Of a stretch of DNA of 64,000 nt, positions 36,515 to 48,578 are shown piece by piece. The translations under genes were made by a program, and so were the position numbers. The stretch comes from Aspergillus flavus (taxonomy: Eukaryota > Ascomycota > Eurotiomycetes > Eurotiales > Aspergillaceae): contig NC_092410.1 of the NCBI RefSeq assembly GCF_009017415.1, forward strand, positions 2,852,001-2,916,000, given 5' to 3'. Each line of letters starts with the position of its first letter. Within the stretch, counting starts at the first letter, position 1. The notes below the pieces were generated by a model. The model ran no database searches. It saw only the letters and a list, made by a program, of their open reading frames with translations, and was not told the DNA's origin.

Positions 36515-37655
36515 CTAATCGACCTCAATGATTTCCTCCAGCATGGACTCCAGGAATGCCTTCTGTTCCTTCAAGAACTGCCGGATATCAGCAATGTCGA
36601 ATGGCCTCTTGGCCACGACACGGCGACGCTCCTCCTTCTGCTTGAGGCGAAGACGCTCCTCCAACAGCTCCAAGCGGTACTCAGTGTATTGAGTGTAGAG
36701 CTCGGAAAGGTCGCTGATACCACGCACGCCGACCAGGACAGTCTCATCGCGGACCATAGGATCCTTGGGGCGGAAACAAGTGACCATGCTAATTCTCTCA
36801 CGGCCGCCGAGTGCCTTAAGCGCCTGGTGCTCGATGTACCGTCCCTGCAGGACAACCGCAGTACCCTTCCAGATGAGTTAGTCCGTGTTCGAGAAATATG
36901 CTCGGTCGAATGCTGTCACCTACCATTGCTGGGCCGCGGACTTTCATGATATCACCCGAAGGTGTGCGCAAAGCAGTTTCACCACCAACCATGCCAGTGC
37001 AGTCTGAAAGCATAGTCACACAGACAAAGGGGAAGCTGTCATAGTGCCAAGCAACTGCTGGCAGCTCCTCGTTGGACGGGACCTGCTGTTCCGGTACGGG
37101 CTGGGGGTTACTGTTGACGGAGATGTTAATGTTGGCGATTTCAAAGTCGATGGACGAGATGAGGTCGATGCCGGCGACCTCGGAGATACGGCGGAGAACT
37201 TCAGGGTCGTTCCATGCAGCGTAGGTGAAGGGTGCGCGACTAGTAAAGTTAGTAAAAGCCACGAGCATCCCTAAGATCAGGAGAACGTACGCTGGGCCCA
37301 TGCCACGGACCATGTGCTTGTTAAAAGTCGAAGAATACTGGCAGTCAGCCAGGACTTCGTCACTGAAGATCTCTGCCCTCATCTGCTTAATGGCCTCTTC
37401 ATTGAAAAGGGAGAAGGGCTCCGAGCCGGCGTGAGGGGAAATGCCCTGCCCTTCCAGGCCGATCTCCTCCATAGTGTAGATGCGCTTCGGGGCCTGGAAG
37501 TTGAGATGCTTCGCGGCGTTGAATGTGTCCTTCTTAGCGATCCGAGCCCCGTCGATAAGTGACTGGGGAAGGGCGCTGGAAGGCCGTGTGGCCTTCTTGG
37601 TGGCCGGCCCGATGACAACGGGCGGCTCAGGGGAGAGGAGTGCTGCAGGTGCCAT
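36515..37655 (-). CDS. 2OG-Fe(II) dioxygenase-like protein
   Basis: CDS is complement(36515..36865,36924..37239,37291..37655), 343 residues. A jelly-roll iron site is suggested by H187-Y-D189 (in W-H-Y-D-S-F-P-F-V-C-V), a distal His240 in G-R-Y-I-E-H-Q-A, and Arg249/Arg251 in G-G-R-E-R-I just after, fitting the H-x-D...H...R pattern of 2-oxoglutarate oxygenases. The last 90 residues are Glu/Arg-rich and probably coiled. It resembles uncharacterised Fe2OG-domain proteins of Aspergillus. The first intron (51 bp, 37240..37290) has no stop and a length divisible by three, so retention would insert 17 mostly hydrophobic residues. Reaction and substrate are unknown. Confidence 0.82.
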
Positions 37656-40600
37656 TGTTTTGTTGGAAGAAAGTGAAGTTTGGAAGGCGTGCTTTGCTCT
37701 TGATAGAGGTGATTATGTTATTGAAGGATGTTGATCTGATGGACTCATTCTGCTGAATGAATCGCACCCTTATATGTATGTCTTCTGGCATGGCAAGACT
37801 TGCTTCACACCACCAGGTTGGAATAGAAAAGGTCACGAGCTACTCGGCTCGGAGATCGGATGAGGGTATTCAGATTATCCCAAAACGGTACCATTTTCCA
37901 CGACGAAGCTTGGTAGTGCTAGCGGTCCGATAGCCAAGCTTTCCAGAATCTCGGATGTGCAAATGAGCCTAGCCTTGCAGACACCAGTCAGTTTCCTGGT
38001 TAGCAGCACCCTGACTTCAAGGATCGGGTTCTGTTTCCGAGGAGCCCAGCAGCGAATAGCCACAGCCCCACCCCCAACATCTCGAATAAGGAGTCCTACG
38101 CTGATAAGATCAGCTCGGCTCGGGTTTTGGATAGCTCCCTCGGCTCGGGTTCAGTGTATATTATGGGTGCCCCACCCCCATAGAGCCTGTCACGCTGTGA
38201 TAAACTGGGGCGTGAAGCCCCGTGGGGACTGCAAGCTATAGCGTTCTTCCGATATTCGAGCAAGTAGCACTTCGACCGGCATTGGATACATTACTTGCCC
38301 ATGGGGCTAGCCTCACGACATATCCACTCGCTGGTCACGGTGGAGCTCGCCGAACCCTACATCCCATTTTACAGACAGAAATGAAACCCGAGCCCGACTA
38401 AGGGCCAATTACTAACACGAAAAGCCTCGCCCCAAGTATTCTGAAATACCCCGTGTGCTCATCCCCACAGCGCTCGACAATAGCTAGGGGCCACTTTGCA
38501 TGCCCAGGAGGAACATTCCGTCAGTCAGCTGAAGCTGAAGCCGGGAACTAGACTACTAGAATGAGTCCTCATCAACGTACAACAAGTGCAAGCGGCAGGC
38601 TCAACCCGGTAAGATTTCGGTCGGCGTTTTCATCTAGCTGCTTTTTACGTAGTTGCGCCAAAGCATTAAATTGAAAAAGCTCTCTTCTCCAACAATATAG
38701 TTCAGTACAATCTTAGTTGCACGCCCACAGCCTTTACCTGGGGCTGGACGGCGTTCTTTTTGAGAATCAACCACTTTTTCCAAGCTCCTTAGCCGCACTT
38801 CGATAATATCTTTCATGGGTTTATAGAGTATTTGGCTTCAGTTTTCCTTGTAATATCTCTAGGAAAGGTTACTCGCCTAGTTGATTCGTACAAGGCAATA
38901 ATGGCTGATAAAAAGGCGTAAAGCATCTGTCCAGGATATCGTAGAGCTCAATCTCATCAGCAACTATCCGTTCTTTTGTATTAGCCAGTTTCTGGTCGTC
39001 GTAGTTCTAGTAGTCAAGGTCCCTTGGCTCAATCTTTCCGCCAAGCGTATCGTACTGGATGCATATCCAGAGCAAAGTCTGTCAATCCCACCCGACAAAA
39101 ACAACGACTTGGCGTCAAGGTCGTGCCTTGAACATCTGATGCCTACATGATCCTCAAAAAGCCTAGATACAAGATCAAGATCATGCCAAACGGGATACCT
39201 CTCTCCTAGAAGCAGACCTATTGCCATAAATGCCCTTTCTCGTGTGCTAGTTGCTTTAATCACGTGGCTACGCACTTTGTATCAACGCATTTAATCTCAT
39301 TAGGTCGAGCCTCGAACCGAGTTATGGCAACAGAAGCTCTCACTACAGGACCAAAGAACATAGCTCTGGATGCTGTCCCCGAGAGAGGCAATTTGGATAC
39401 CAAAACAAGGCAAAGCATTACATAATTGAACCCATCCTTCTGGGCTGTGACACCAGGCGTCGGTCCTGTCTTCCGGCATTATTCTAGAACAGAAGACCTT
39501 ACTGATCAATTTCCGCCTGAGGGGAAGGAATCCCGTTGTTCCCGGTGGATCGTTCGTCTAAGCGTCTCAATCTATGTCGGGAGCTTCTGCCGAAGCCGAA
39601 GAATGCGACAAGTGCCAATAGCGAGGCATGTTGTTGACCCCGGAGACTGTGTGATACATATATGTGATATCCTGACAAGGAATTGACAGTTGCATCAATC
39701 TACTCTACTCTCAATTCATAGAACATTTGTCTTATAGTTCTCTCTCTGCGGGAAATATCTCTCTAACCTCTCATATCGAATCACTAATTACCCCTTGTCC
39801 TATTCTGGCGGACAGATACCGAGAGCCCTCCGAACAACCCCTATTGCCTCGCCTCCATAGGTATCCACCTAGCATAGTTCATTGGACCTCGAGCCAGCCC
39901 ACCAAAACCTACTATAATTCAACTTGCCTCGTTTCGTCTACGGATCCTACACAATGCACCCTACCATTATTCTTCAAAACGCTGCTCGGGCTCCTCGTAT
40001 CCGAGCTCTTGGCCAGCATTTTGTCACCCGTATGGACTTCCCACTGACGTAACATCGGTTAAGGCTAATTGTAAACTTCTGCACAGGCTCGGCTGGCCAA
40101 CCCTCTCGGCTTCCCTCCATGTCCTCCACAAGGAGCTCATATGACTCTTTCGCCGCCTACCGCTCTAGGGCCTATCAGCATGGCCCGCTTCACCAGGCAT
40201 CTTTCATGCGCGCCTTAGCTAATTCACGCTCTGGTGCCTATGAGAAGGCCCTCAACTCCAGGGGCGAATACATCGACCATGGCGATCTCTCCTCACAGAC
40301 TCACCACCTTCCATGGACAGAAGCAGAAATTGACGCTATAGAATCTGGCGGTGCTAGCCTCCTCTCCTAAACTATTTCATTTTGGATACAGAGGAGCCCC
40401 CAGTGTTGATCCCAAGACAGTTGAGTTTGATTTGGACTCTTTAAGTCTTTGGTTACTTCATTCATCCCAGCCTCAGGGTAGAGTTCTAGGAGTCAGGCTC
40501 CGCTTTTTCAAGGCCTACTATACTATACAACACCTTCGGCGTGAAGGGCGAATAGCTCCTGGGGATTTAGTGCTCTTATTCTTTCTTTTGCTATCGGAGG

Positions 40601-41237
40601 TCTGGTATCTTTCTTGTTTATTTGCACAGCTGGGCGTTGGCGGTTCATGAGTCGTTCTCTTAGCGTTGTTACCTTTTTTTTTAGGCGTTGTATGAATCAA
40701 CAATCTATGTTAGTGCTCAGAATTGGAATATACAACCTCACTCATCCTGATTCGTGAAACTGAAGTCTAGAACTATGCATAAACCTACGGAATCTGAATG
40801 TGTGTAATATGGAGTATCGTGATATTGAATGCTCAACTAGGACCCTCATTGCCATTCTTCATTGCTCTTCCTTTCCTTCACTAGCAACACTTCTTCACGA
40901 ATAAGAACATTCTCCGTCTAAGCTCCTTAGTACGTCATTGTGTCACTGCAGCTCAGTGCATCTAAGTATATCAGTGGTTAATGTACATCATGCTGCGTTT
41001 GGTTGTATCGAAAAGACACTACCTCATCCAGGGAATGGGCTTAATCTTCACCATCTATCATTGAATGATATATACATCACTCCGGAGTGATATTCACCTT
41101 GGTCCTGGATCACACTATAAGTATTCGCTCTTGATGTTTGCCCTTCCGTAAAGCCTCATACCCCTCAAGCTTTCAACATTTCCATATTTCAGATTCTAGT
41201 CTCCTCTTTATCCCGATCGAACAAACATCCTTTTAAA
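37656..41237. other. Long intergenic region with unidentified ORFs
   Basis: Minus-strand ORFs at 38634-39275 and 39300-39509 and plus-strand ORFs at 39727-40047, 40119-40370 and 40351-40650 have no recognisable domains. The density of medium ORFs on both strands may reflect an old mobile-element remnant, but no terminal repeats or transposase/reverse-transcriptase motifs are visible. Confidence 0.4.
40119..40370 (+). other. Unidentified 83-residue ORF
   Basis: Starts with ATG and has a coding-like composition (Y-D-S-F-A-A-Y-R-S-R-A-Y near the start, L-P-W-T-E-A-E-I-D-A-I-E near the end). No signal peptide or domain recognised. Could be an exon, a small protein or a fragment of a repeat. Confidence 0.25.
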
Positions 41238-41447
41238 ATGAAGCTCCTCTACTTCTTTACCTTCATCCTTTCCTTCGCTCTCTTCATCTCTAGTCTCCCA
41301 GTTGAGGGCGATAACCAGCACACTGCAGCGGAGAAAGATGATACGATTTCCCCTGGAGAAGCCAACAAAAATGCCACACCCTCTGCAAACCCAAACAACG
41401 GATTCGGATACTACTATTGCCCTCCTCGAGGCTGCCGTGCCAACTAA
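41238..41447 (+). CDS. Very small secreted protein with Tyr/Cys-rich C-terminus
   Basis: Single exon, 69 residues. Residues 1-19 or so are a strong signal peptide (K-L-L-Y-F-F-T-F-I-L-S-F-A-L-F-I-S-S-L-P). A polar Asn/Pro/Glu-rich middle leads to a compact end G-F-G-Y-Y-Y-C-P-P-R-G-C-R-A-N with the only two cysteines. The layout of signal, spacer and short distinctive tail resembles peptide precursors, but no Kex2 (KR/RR) site precedes the tail. A TATAA at 41116-41120 and a CT-rich leader support expression. No UstYa-type (DUF3328) partner is visible nearby. Function unknown. Confidence 0.65.
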   Translation: MKLLYFFTFILSFALFISSLPVEGDNQHTAAEKDDTISPGEANKNATPSANPNNGFGYYYCPPRGCRAN

Positions 41448-43172
41448 CCGAAACAAGAGGTTTCGCTGCTAGTACGGCCGTCCTGAGGTGGGATATTCTG
41501 AAGACATTGAGACGTAGTGGAGCTCTGACAATTGCCAGTGGTAGCTTGAATGGCATTGAAACGTAAAGAGGAAAGCTAGACATTCTCATAGAGCCATCAG
41601 TGGTTTTACCTACGTTATGAATCTCCAAATGGATGTTATGATGTGTGGAACATTGTTTCGGGTGAGGGAAATCGCGGGATCTCGGCTTTTAGGTCTTTTG
41701 TTGTCGTTTACTTCTTCTGATCCTCTTAGATATTATGCCTAATAAAGTCTATGTATTTCTGTCATAATTAAGAGAGATCTGTTGCTAGTAGCATCTACTA
41801 GCCACTATACGTAGACTTTTACTTACAATGATATGCTTACACTAGTTGTACAGGTACCCTTACTACGTACATAATTTACAGTATCTAGTCCGATCGAAGA
41901 AGTAAAAAAGCACTTGATTCTTTTCTCGTACAAATGATCCTCCACAGGCCCCTCACGATAAAATAGCAAAATATGGATCAATCAGCCACCAACTGCTACT
42001 GGCCATACGTAACAGATCCTGGCTCCTTATAGGTTGTGTTCATTACCAGTAATCGGCAAATGTCAAGGTAACAATAATCTCGTACTCACTGTTGTGGCAA
42101 GGCAACAAGAGGTATACTTCTTACCTATTTGCCCGACTGGGCATGAATAAGTTGCGAATACTTACAATCCATGGGCTGAAAAGTAGTCATCGCTCTTGCC
42201 AACAAGTCAAATTGCGTAGCATGAATTGTCCTAATAAGCTAATAGAGGCGTGGTGATGCGTGGTGATAATTCATGGATAGAAGCCATATTATAGAAGGGG
42301 TTCTTGCAATAGTATAGTCCATTTTTCTACCTTCACCCAGCAGTACCGGTGATATGCTATGCAAGGCTGCCCAAAGATCATAAATTCCCGCCTTGTCGGC
42401 GTTTACAATCTCTTAGTAGGAGTAGTAACATAACATTGAGTGGTTCATATGCCGAACTGGTACTCTGCATATGATATCTCCCACGGCTGCCGTGGAATCC
42501 AGAGGCCAAATAGCTGCCCAGAGACTAGCTTACGCCTACGATAACTCGAAAAAACATGAAAGGTGGATAGTGTTGTGGCAAATCCAGTGGTTGCCCTGCT
42601 TTGTCGATCGCTGCCACAAGCTATGCTGCCGCCCAAAAACGGGTTTTTCGATACCGTGGTATACAGCCCTAACTTTGTCAGGATACTGTTTACTCAGTAA
42701 CCACCAAATAGTCTTCCAGAAAGGTTCATAGTTAATAGTTACTCATTTTTTAATGTTTTTACCTTTCGTTGATAGGATTTAATCAAGTTATTGAGGGGTT
42801 ATTTCGGTGCCCCGCCAGGTTGTGGCTCGCATCCCACTTTCGGACCGATATGTACGGCTGCATGCAGCTGCAACTAGTCATTGGGGCCACTGCATCAATG
42901 CCTAATACATATCACCCTCTATTGGATCCTGATCCTCGTTCATACCTTGTTTGGAGCACATGTCGTGTTCCAGCAGGATGTGACGTTTCTGACGATTCCA
43001 TGGCTGCAAAACTTGCCGGTATCCTATTTTAAGATGTTAACGCAGATGCGAGATAGAGATAGGATTTAAGAGAGCTCAGCTACTTCGGCGTGTGACAATA
43101 CATCCTCATTCCTACACCGGTTTATGAAGCTACACTCAAAAACCTGTTCAGCTTAGAAGTGACATATCCACA
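41448..43172. other. Intergenic region
   Basis: Contains the perfect hairpin-like palindrome 42482-42496. ORFs at 42471-43032 are short and unrecognised. No gene supported. Confidence 0.45.
42482..42496. repeat. Inverted repeat, 7-bp arms
   Basis: CCACGGC, single T, GCCGTGG. It could be a binding palindrome about 680 bp upstream of the caspase gene. Confidence 0.35.
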
Positions 43173-45722
43173 ATGTCATCCAAACGAGCCCTCCTAATCG
43201 CCAGTACCTACGGCGGGCTAAATGGAACCTTGAACGACGTTAAGACCATGGAGGGTCTTCTCACCAAACGAGACTTCGAGATAATCCCCTGCTACAACGA
43301 AAATGCCACTCGCGCTGGTATCCTAGAGGCCTGGAATAACTTGATCGAGAGCACCTCTCCCGGCGACGCCGTGGTAATCTACTACTCAGGACACGGAGCC
43401 CTAGTCCACGACGAGAAGCGAAAGGAGAAAAACAAATCATGGCAGTTCCAGTTCCTTGTCCCAGTTGACTACGACGAATCAACTGAAGGGGACTTCCGGG
43501 GGATTCTCGATGTGGAGATATCATACCTGCTCCGTGATACGACAGACAAAACACGGAACGTTACGATTGTTATCGATTGCTGTCACTCTGGTAGGATGTT
43601 CCGGGATCCGGCTGAGGAACCTGTTAAGCATAAAAGTCTTTCAAAAGTACAGTTCCACGATTTGAATTTATACTTGAAGCAGCTTCGGGAGAAGGGATAT
43701 TTCCATGGCGAAGTGTTTCAATTGGGGAACCCGTATGCGGTTCGGATCGCTGCCGCGGCCACTGCGGAAAGTGCTTGTGAGCATATCAATGCCCGCGGGC
43801 AATGGTCTGGGGCCTTGACTGATGCGTTGGCTAAGGCTATGGGGGAGACGGATGGCATTGATGTGTCGTGGAGGACTACGCTTGTCAGGGTCTGTCAACT
43901 GGTTAATACCAGGCACCAGTGGCAACATCCCCAAGTTGAGGGACCAGACACCCGGGCGCACTTCTCTTTGCAGCATGTTAAGTCAGGGGCGCTGTATGTC
44001 AAAGTAGAGAACGGTAAGGCCATGATTGATGCAGGGAGCGTGGTTGGGGTGCGCAAGGGGAACGTTTACACTGTCGTTCCCTTCAACCCGGATGAGGCAG
44101 ACGACGGGGAGCCAGTCGTGGAAGCCACCGTTACTGCTGTGGCTGCATTCAAATCCAAAGCTGCGCTAACACATATGCCATCATGGAGGAGTATAAACCA
44201 CGAGGGTGCGTTAGCCTTCTTGAAACGTGATGTTGTTGACAAGTTACCTGTGTCTCTTCCTCAGGCTCTGGATGGTCTCCAAGCAGGAGTGGAAGAATCC
44301 AGATACCTCAAGCCTTCTAGTCCAGATGACAAGCAGGCACCATTGGCGGAGTTTCGTCATGAGGCGGGCTCTATTGTGCTAGTCGATCATCAAGGAGTCC
44401 GAATCAGAACACGCCCGATTGACAGCACCGAGGAGGGTACCTCTCAAGCATTCAGTGACATTATCGCCGATGCAGAGCGGCTAGCCCGCGCAAAGCGTGT
44501 TCGGGAATTATGCTGCGAAAGAAGACAGGATCTTCTAGCACACAACTTACAGGTAACAGTTGGGACCGTGGAAAATGGCGAACCGAAAGTCAATTTCCAG
44601 ATGGCAGGGAACGATCGCATTGCCGAAGGAGAGTCCGTCTATATCCGTCTCGAGAACGCTGGCAGTACTGCCCTATACGTCTCCGTGCTGAATATCAATG
44701 TTGTCGGCACTGTTTCATCATTAACCGGAGCATGGCCCTTGGGTATTGAGCTCCCTGGTGGGCTTGATATAACGCTTGGAAGTAATTCCTTTGATGAGCT
44801 AGTAGGCTCCAAGCTCTCTTGGCCGACCGGGGTCGCAACCGACCTTCCTGTGGAGGAGAGGTTTGTTATCCTTGTCTCGAACCGCCCAGTCAGTCTGAAT
44901 TATTTGGCGGAATCGGTAAACCTCGACGTAGATATTCTGCGCGATGCCGCCGAGTTTGTCAAAACTGCCGCACATCTCTACGATGTCGTCCACGTTCCGT
45001 TCAAACTTTACGCCAAGAGTACCGATTTGGACGATGTTCCTGATCTAGACGATGATTCCTCTAGCGAAACTGTATTTTACGATGCCCTGGATGAACTACC
45101 GGACCAGTGCATCCTAGCCGCGAATTTACCAGAGCCAGAGACGGTGGTCGAATGGGCAGATGCTCTGAGCTATCCTCTAGACTCTGTACCCAAGGTAAGC
45201 CACGTCGGAGATCGTCCATACGCCGCTGCTGATCCACCCAGTAGGGCATCTTCGGGGCCATCCTCCGAACCAGCAAAAATATCCCACCGTGCATTCGAGT
45301 AATCAATCAGCATACGGAGGAGATAACCGTCGTAGTGTCCAAATACCGGCCTAATCGGATGCTATCAGATGTAGGGATAAATGCTTCCGCCACAGGTGCT
45401 GGCGTTAATTTCGGCACAACGGTACTGTTTACCCAAATCAATCCTTTCAATACAACGAAGGCTAATAGCATTACGGTAGACTTTCAACGGACCGGCGACT
45501 AAGAAGACTCTTGCTTCACAGACGGATGAATGTGGATGCTGCGTTGCTACTTTTCCTCTCTGGTCTCGAAGCGAGGGTTTCGGTGTGATTAGCATATTTA
45601 AAGGTCCGGAGAAGGTGTTGTATATCGAAAACGACCGGGTGCCCGCTGGAGCCACGGCGTACTTTGCGAATAAGCCCAACCTGCGGCTTGAGAAGTATGC
45701 CGCCGGACAGCAATGGGTATGA
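43173..45722 (+). CDS. Caspase-domain (peptidase C14) protein with extra C-terminal domain
   Basis: CDS is join(43173..45194,45245..45421,45480..45722), 813 residues. The p20-like domain starts at the N-terminus (R-A-L-L-I-A-S-T-Y-G); the catalytic dyad is His74 in Y-Y-S-G-H-G-A and Cys137 in D-C-C-H-S-G. The block W-Q-H-P-Q-V-E-G-P near residue 250 is typical of fungal and bacterial caspase-like peptidases. A middle region of about 400 residues follows. Read without splicing the frame stops at 45302; removing the 50-bp and 58-bp introns (both with good donors and branch sites) opens a C-terminal domain (about 690-813) starting I-R-V-I-N-Q-H-T-E-E-I-T-V-V-V-S-K-Y-R-P-N-R and including F-P-L-W-S-R-S-E-G-F-G-V-I. 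I recall that domain in other fungal proteins without a known function. A cytosolic Arg/Lys-specific peptidase involved in stress or cell death is plausible. Confidence 0.88.
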
Positions 45723-46809
45723 ATCTAGTGCTTTTATATCTTTTTCTTATATTGTGAGGACATCAAACCCCCCTGCTACTCTGTAAGAAGATCAAAATCA
45801 TTTTACATAGTTCATGAACGAGACCAACCAACGTGTCTAGCGACTTGTAAAGATTTATTTAAACTCACCTCCGTGAGCATATGATTTAGCATAGTAAAGC
45901 ATCTAAGATTTGAAACATATTCTTCTATTAAAATAAATATAGATCTCTCGTTGAAAAATAAAGCTAGGGTCGTTCGATAGCCATACACCCTCAACAAAAG
46001 GCGAAAATGGAAATCTGGAAACATAACATTTCCCCTTAGGCTCTACCCAAGTGCGCATGCACCTGTGAAAGCCTATCCTGTTTTGATCATGAGAAAGCGT
46101 TTCTGTTTCGAGTCATGGCTGCATATCGATTATGTAGGTCCACCAATGGGAGAGTATGCAGGGTATTCAAGATTCAGCCTTGCCTCGTCCGGCGATGTTG
46201 CCTGCGAGGGCTCCTCCAAATCTCCCAGGTCTCCGCATTGGCGCCTATCGGTGCAAAGCGGTTTTGGTGCTGAATCGGAGAACCCGTTCAGAAGCCTTCC
46301 CTCTGCATGCTTTATGGGGGAAAGTCACGGTGAGGTCAACGACGAAACGCAGAAATCATTGCCAGAAGTATGAAGGAGCCCAGTAGATGCTAGAATTTAG
46401 CCATTGTATCTGATGTTCTCAAGAACTGGTCCGGGCGCTAGGAACCGTGGGTCACCACTCCCTGTGATCCACCATTTTAGTATCTATAAAGATAGCCATC
46501 TTTGTACAGTGATACTGCTGTGAAGGGACGGTATGGAAATATATATTATCTAAAGTATCTTTCTTGGCTACAAGGGCTATGTATGAAACAGGGGTGTGTA
46601 CACACGAACTTCTATGAGAATGGTCACTGTTTAGACATCAAATCTGTAGGGATATGATATTTGTAAGGTACAATCCTTGAGGGCTATTCGTACAGGGGCA
46701 CATGATCAAATCCATCATCTGTTATCTATGATAACAGGGTCGGCGACCGGGATATTGTGATCGAATTTAAGGCATGAGAAATATCTGGCAACACTCTACA
46801 ACAACACCC
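45723..46809. other. Convergent intergenic region
   Basis: An ORF at 46156-46386 has a somewhat coding-like stretch (N-L-P-G-L-R-I-G-A-Y-R) but no domain or gene structure. Otherwise nothing seen. Confidence 0.4.
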
Positions 46810-48578
46810 TTAAACACCCTCCCGCAATCTCACGTAACATTCGAATGCGGGCTTCACAAACCAATTATTCCACGTCATCCATGCTCCTTCCGACTCAGAA
46901 AGTTCAAACTCGAACTGACGGTACAACTCAGGGATAACCTTCGACATCTCCAACATGCTTAGATTCTTCCCTATACAGGTGCAGACACCGGCGCCAAACT
47001 ATGAGATCTTGTCAGCACATAGTTCATCAAGGGGTCTAATGGGGAAGACTGAACTGCTAAAAGACTCTGTTCCATAACAGATAGCTTCTCTTTGTCCGAC
47101 TCAAGCCATCGCTCCGGCCGAAACGTCGTGGCGTCACGTCCGAATATGTCTTCGTTGTAGTGAGCCACCCAGGCATTGATACCTACTATTGCCTTGAAAC
47201 TCTTGTAAGTATGGGCTATTTTTTTCCATATAGATTAAAAAAGTATAAACTCACTCTACCTGGAAAGTACTGGCCCGCTATAGTCAATCCCTCAGGAGAC
47301 ACCACCCGCAGCAAGGGTCGGCCAACGGCGGGATGCACTCTTAGAGATTCCTTGATACAAGCCTGCAGATATGGCATATGCCGAGCTTGTTCAAAGGTAA
47401 CCGGATTTGACAGCTTGCCTGCAGCAGCCAAAGTATCAATCTCCTCCCTCAGCTTTGTCTCCGTTCCTGGATTCTTGAGCAAGTTATAGATAACCGCACT
47501 TAGAGATATAGCAGTAGTGTCAGCTCCGGCCATGATATTATTGCCCACAGTTTTCTCGATATCAAGTTGCATGATTTTATCATCTTCTCTAAGTGTGAGC
47601 AATTTTTTCAAAAAATCAATCCCAACACTATCGCTTCCCGACCTCGCGTCAATCTGCTCCAATATATACTTCTGGATATTATGGAACGGAGTTTTCAAGT
47701 GTGCAACTCTTCCAAACCAGGATACCCATCTATGTAGTTCTGGAATAACAGCCATCCGAGAGGCGTACGCCATGGTTTCGTCAATGCTGTCCGCAATCCC
47801 GTGCTCGTCCTGGCCTTTTGCCATCATGCCGAAGGGCTCACCGAACTGGAAATATGAATCTCAGTAAAATCCAAACCGCCAGGATCAGCAAAGAAAATAT
47901 AACGCTCACCGTAATCTCTCCAATCACATCATGGGCATAAAATTGCATCCAAGTGGGAACATCAAATGCTGTCCTGTGTCGTGCGAAGTCGCGAAGCTTC
48001 GCACATAATTGCACATTACAACGATCGGCAGACCCTTCATAGGTGACCAAAAACGACATAGAGTAAAGATGAGCCACTGCCTTCCTACTCTGTGCGTGCT
48101 TCTTAATGTCGGTCTCAGAGAATAAGTTTGGATCCAATGGGTCGCCGAATGGTTCATAGAACTTTGACTTCATGAGTGTGGTTCTCCCCAGATATATCTG
48201 CTTGATGGCAGATGGGTCACTGATACTGAACGTGTTAGGTGAGATGCGAACAATGGGGCCTGTACAAGTTTCAAGTCAGATAGACTCGTCTAATATATTT
48301 CATGTGCAGTTAACCCTGATAAGCATACCGTATTTCTTGTGTAGATCTATGTTGACCTGTTCGAAATGGCCCTTGCTCACTTTCAACAACTCCCATAGTC
48401 TGGTGAACCGCGCCAGCCATGGTCCTGGGATTCGAGCAGTAGGGCCCCAATATGCATAGTATACAGTGTGAGCAATGTATCCTGCGACTATTAGGTATAG
48501 AAGCTGTGCTGTGTATGATTGTCCTTTGTCTTGCGTCAGGATGATGCGTCCATCATTCATCGTGGGTATCTGTTCCAT
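46810..48578 (-). CDS. Cytochrome P450 with altered heme-loop arginine
   Basis: CDS is complement(46810..46998,47055..47192,47255..47845,47910..48259,48329..48578), 505 residues. The start is the ATG in M-E-Q-I-P-T; an anchor helix follows (L-L-Y-L-I-V-A-G-Y-I-A), then R-I-P-G-P-W. I-helix A-G-A-D-T-T at 306-311, K-helix E-S-L-R at 366-369, E-R-W after the second intron from the end, and heme loop F-G-A-G-V-C-T-C-I-G with the thiolate at Cys451. The usual Arg/His two residues before the thiolate is Cys449 (TGC, one C-to-T step from CGC). That Arg normally contacts a heme propionate, so activity may be reduced. The acceptor at 47193 was preferred over 47201 because it gives P-G-R-A-I-V-G-I-N-A-W. 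ER membrane enzyme, substrate unknown; neighbour of the MpaB-like gene on the same strand. Confidence 0.88.

Noticed and set aside
45195..45302. C-terminal tail of the caspase gene as read without splicing
   Set aside because: Low-complexity tail ending at 45302; removing the 50-bp intron gives a continuing conserved domain instead.
46065..46386. Overlapping plus-strand ORFs near the P450 3' end
   Set aside because: Two frames look weakly protein-like but neither has a family match, signal peptide or gene structure.
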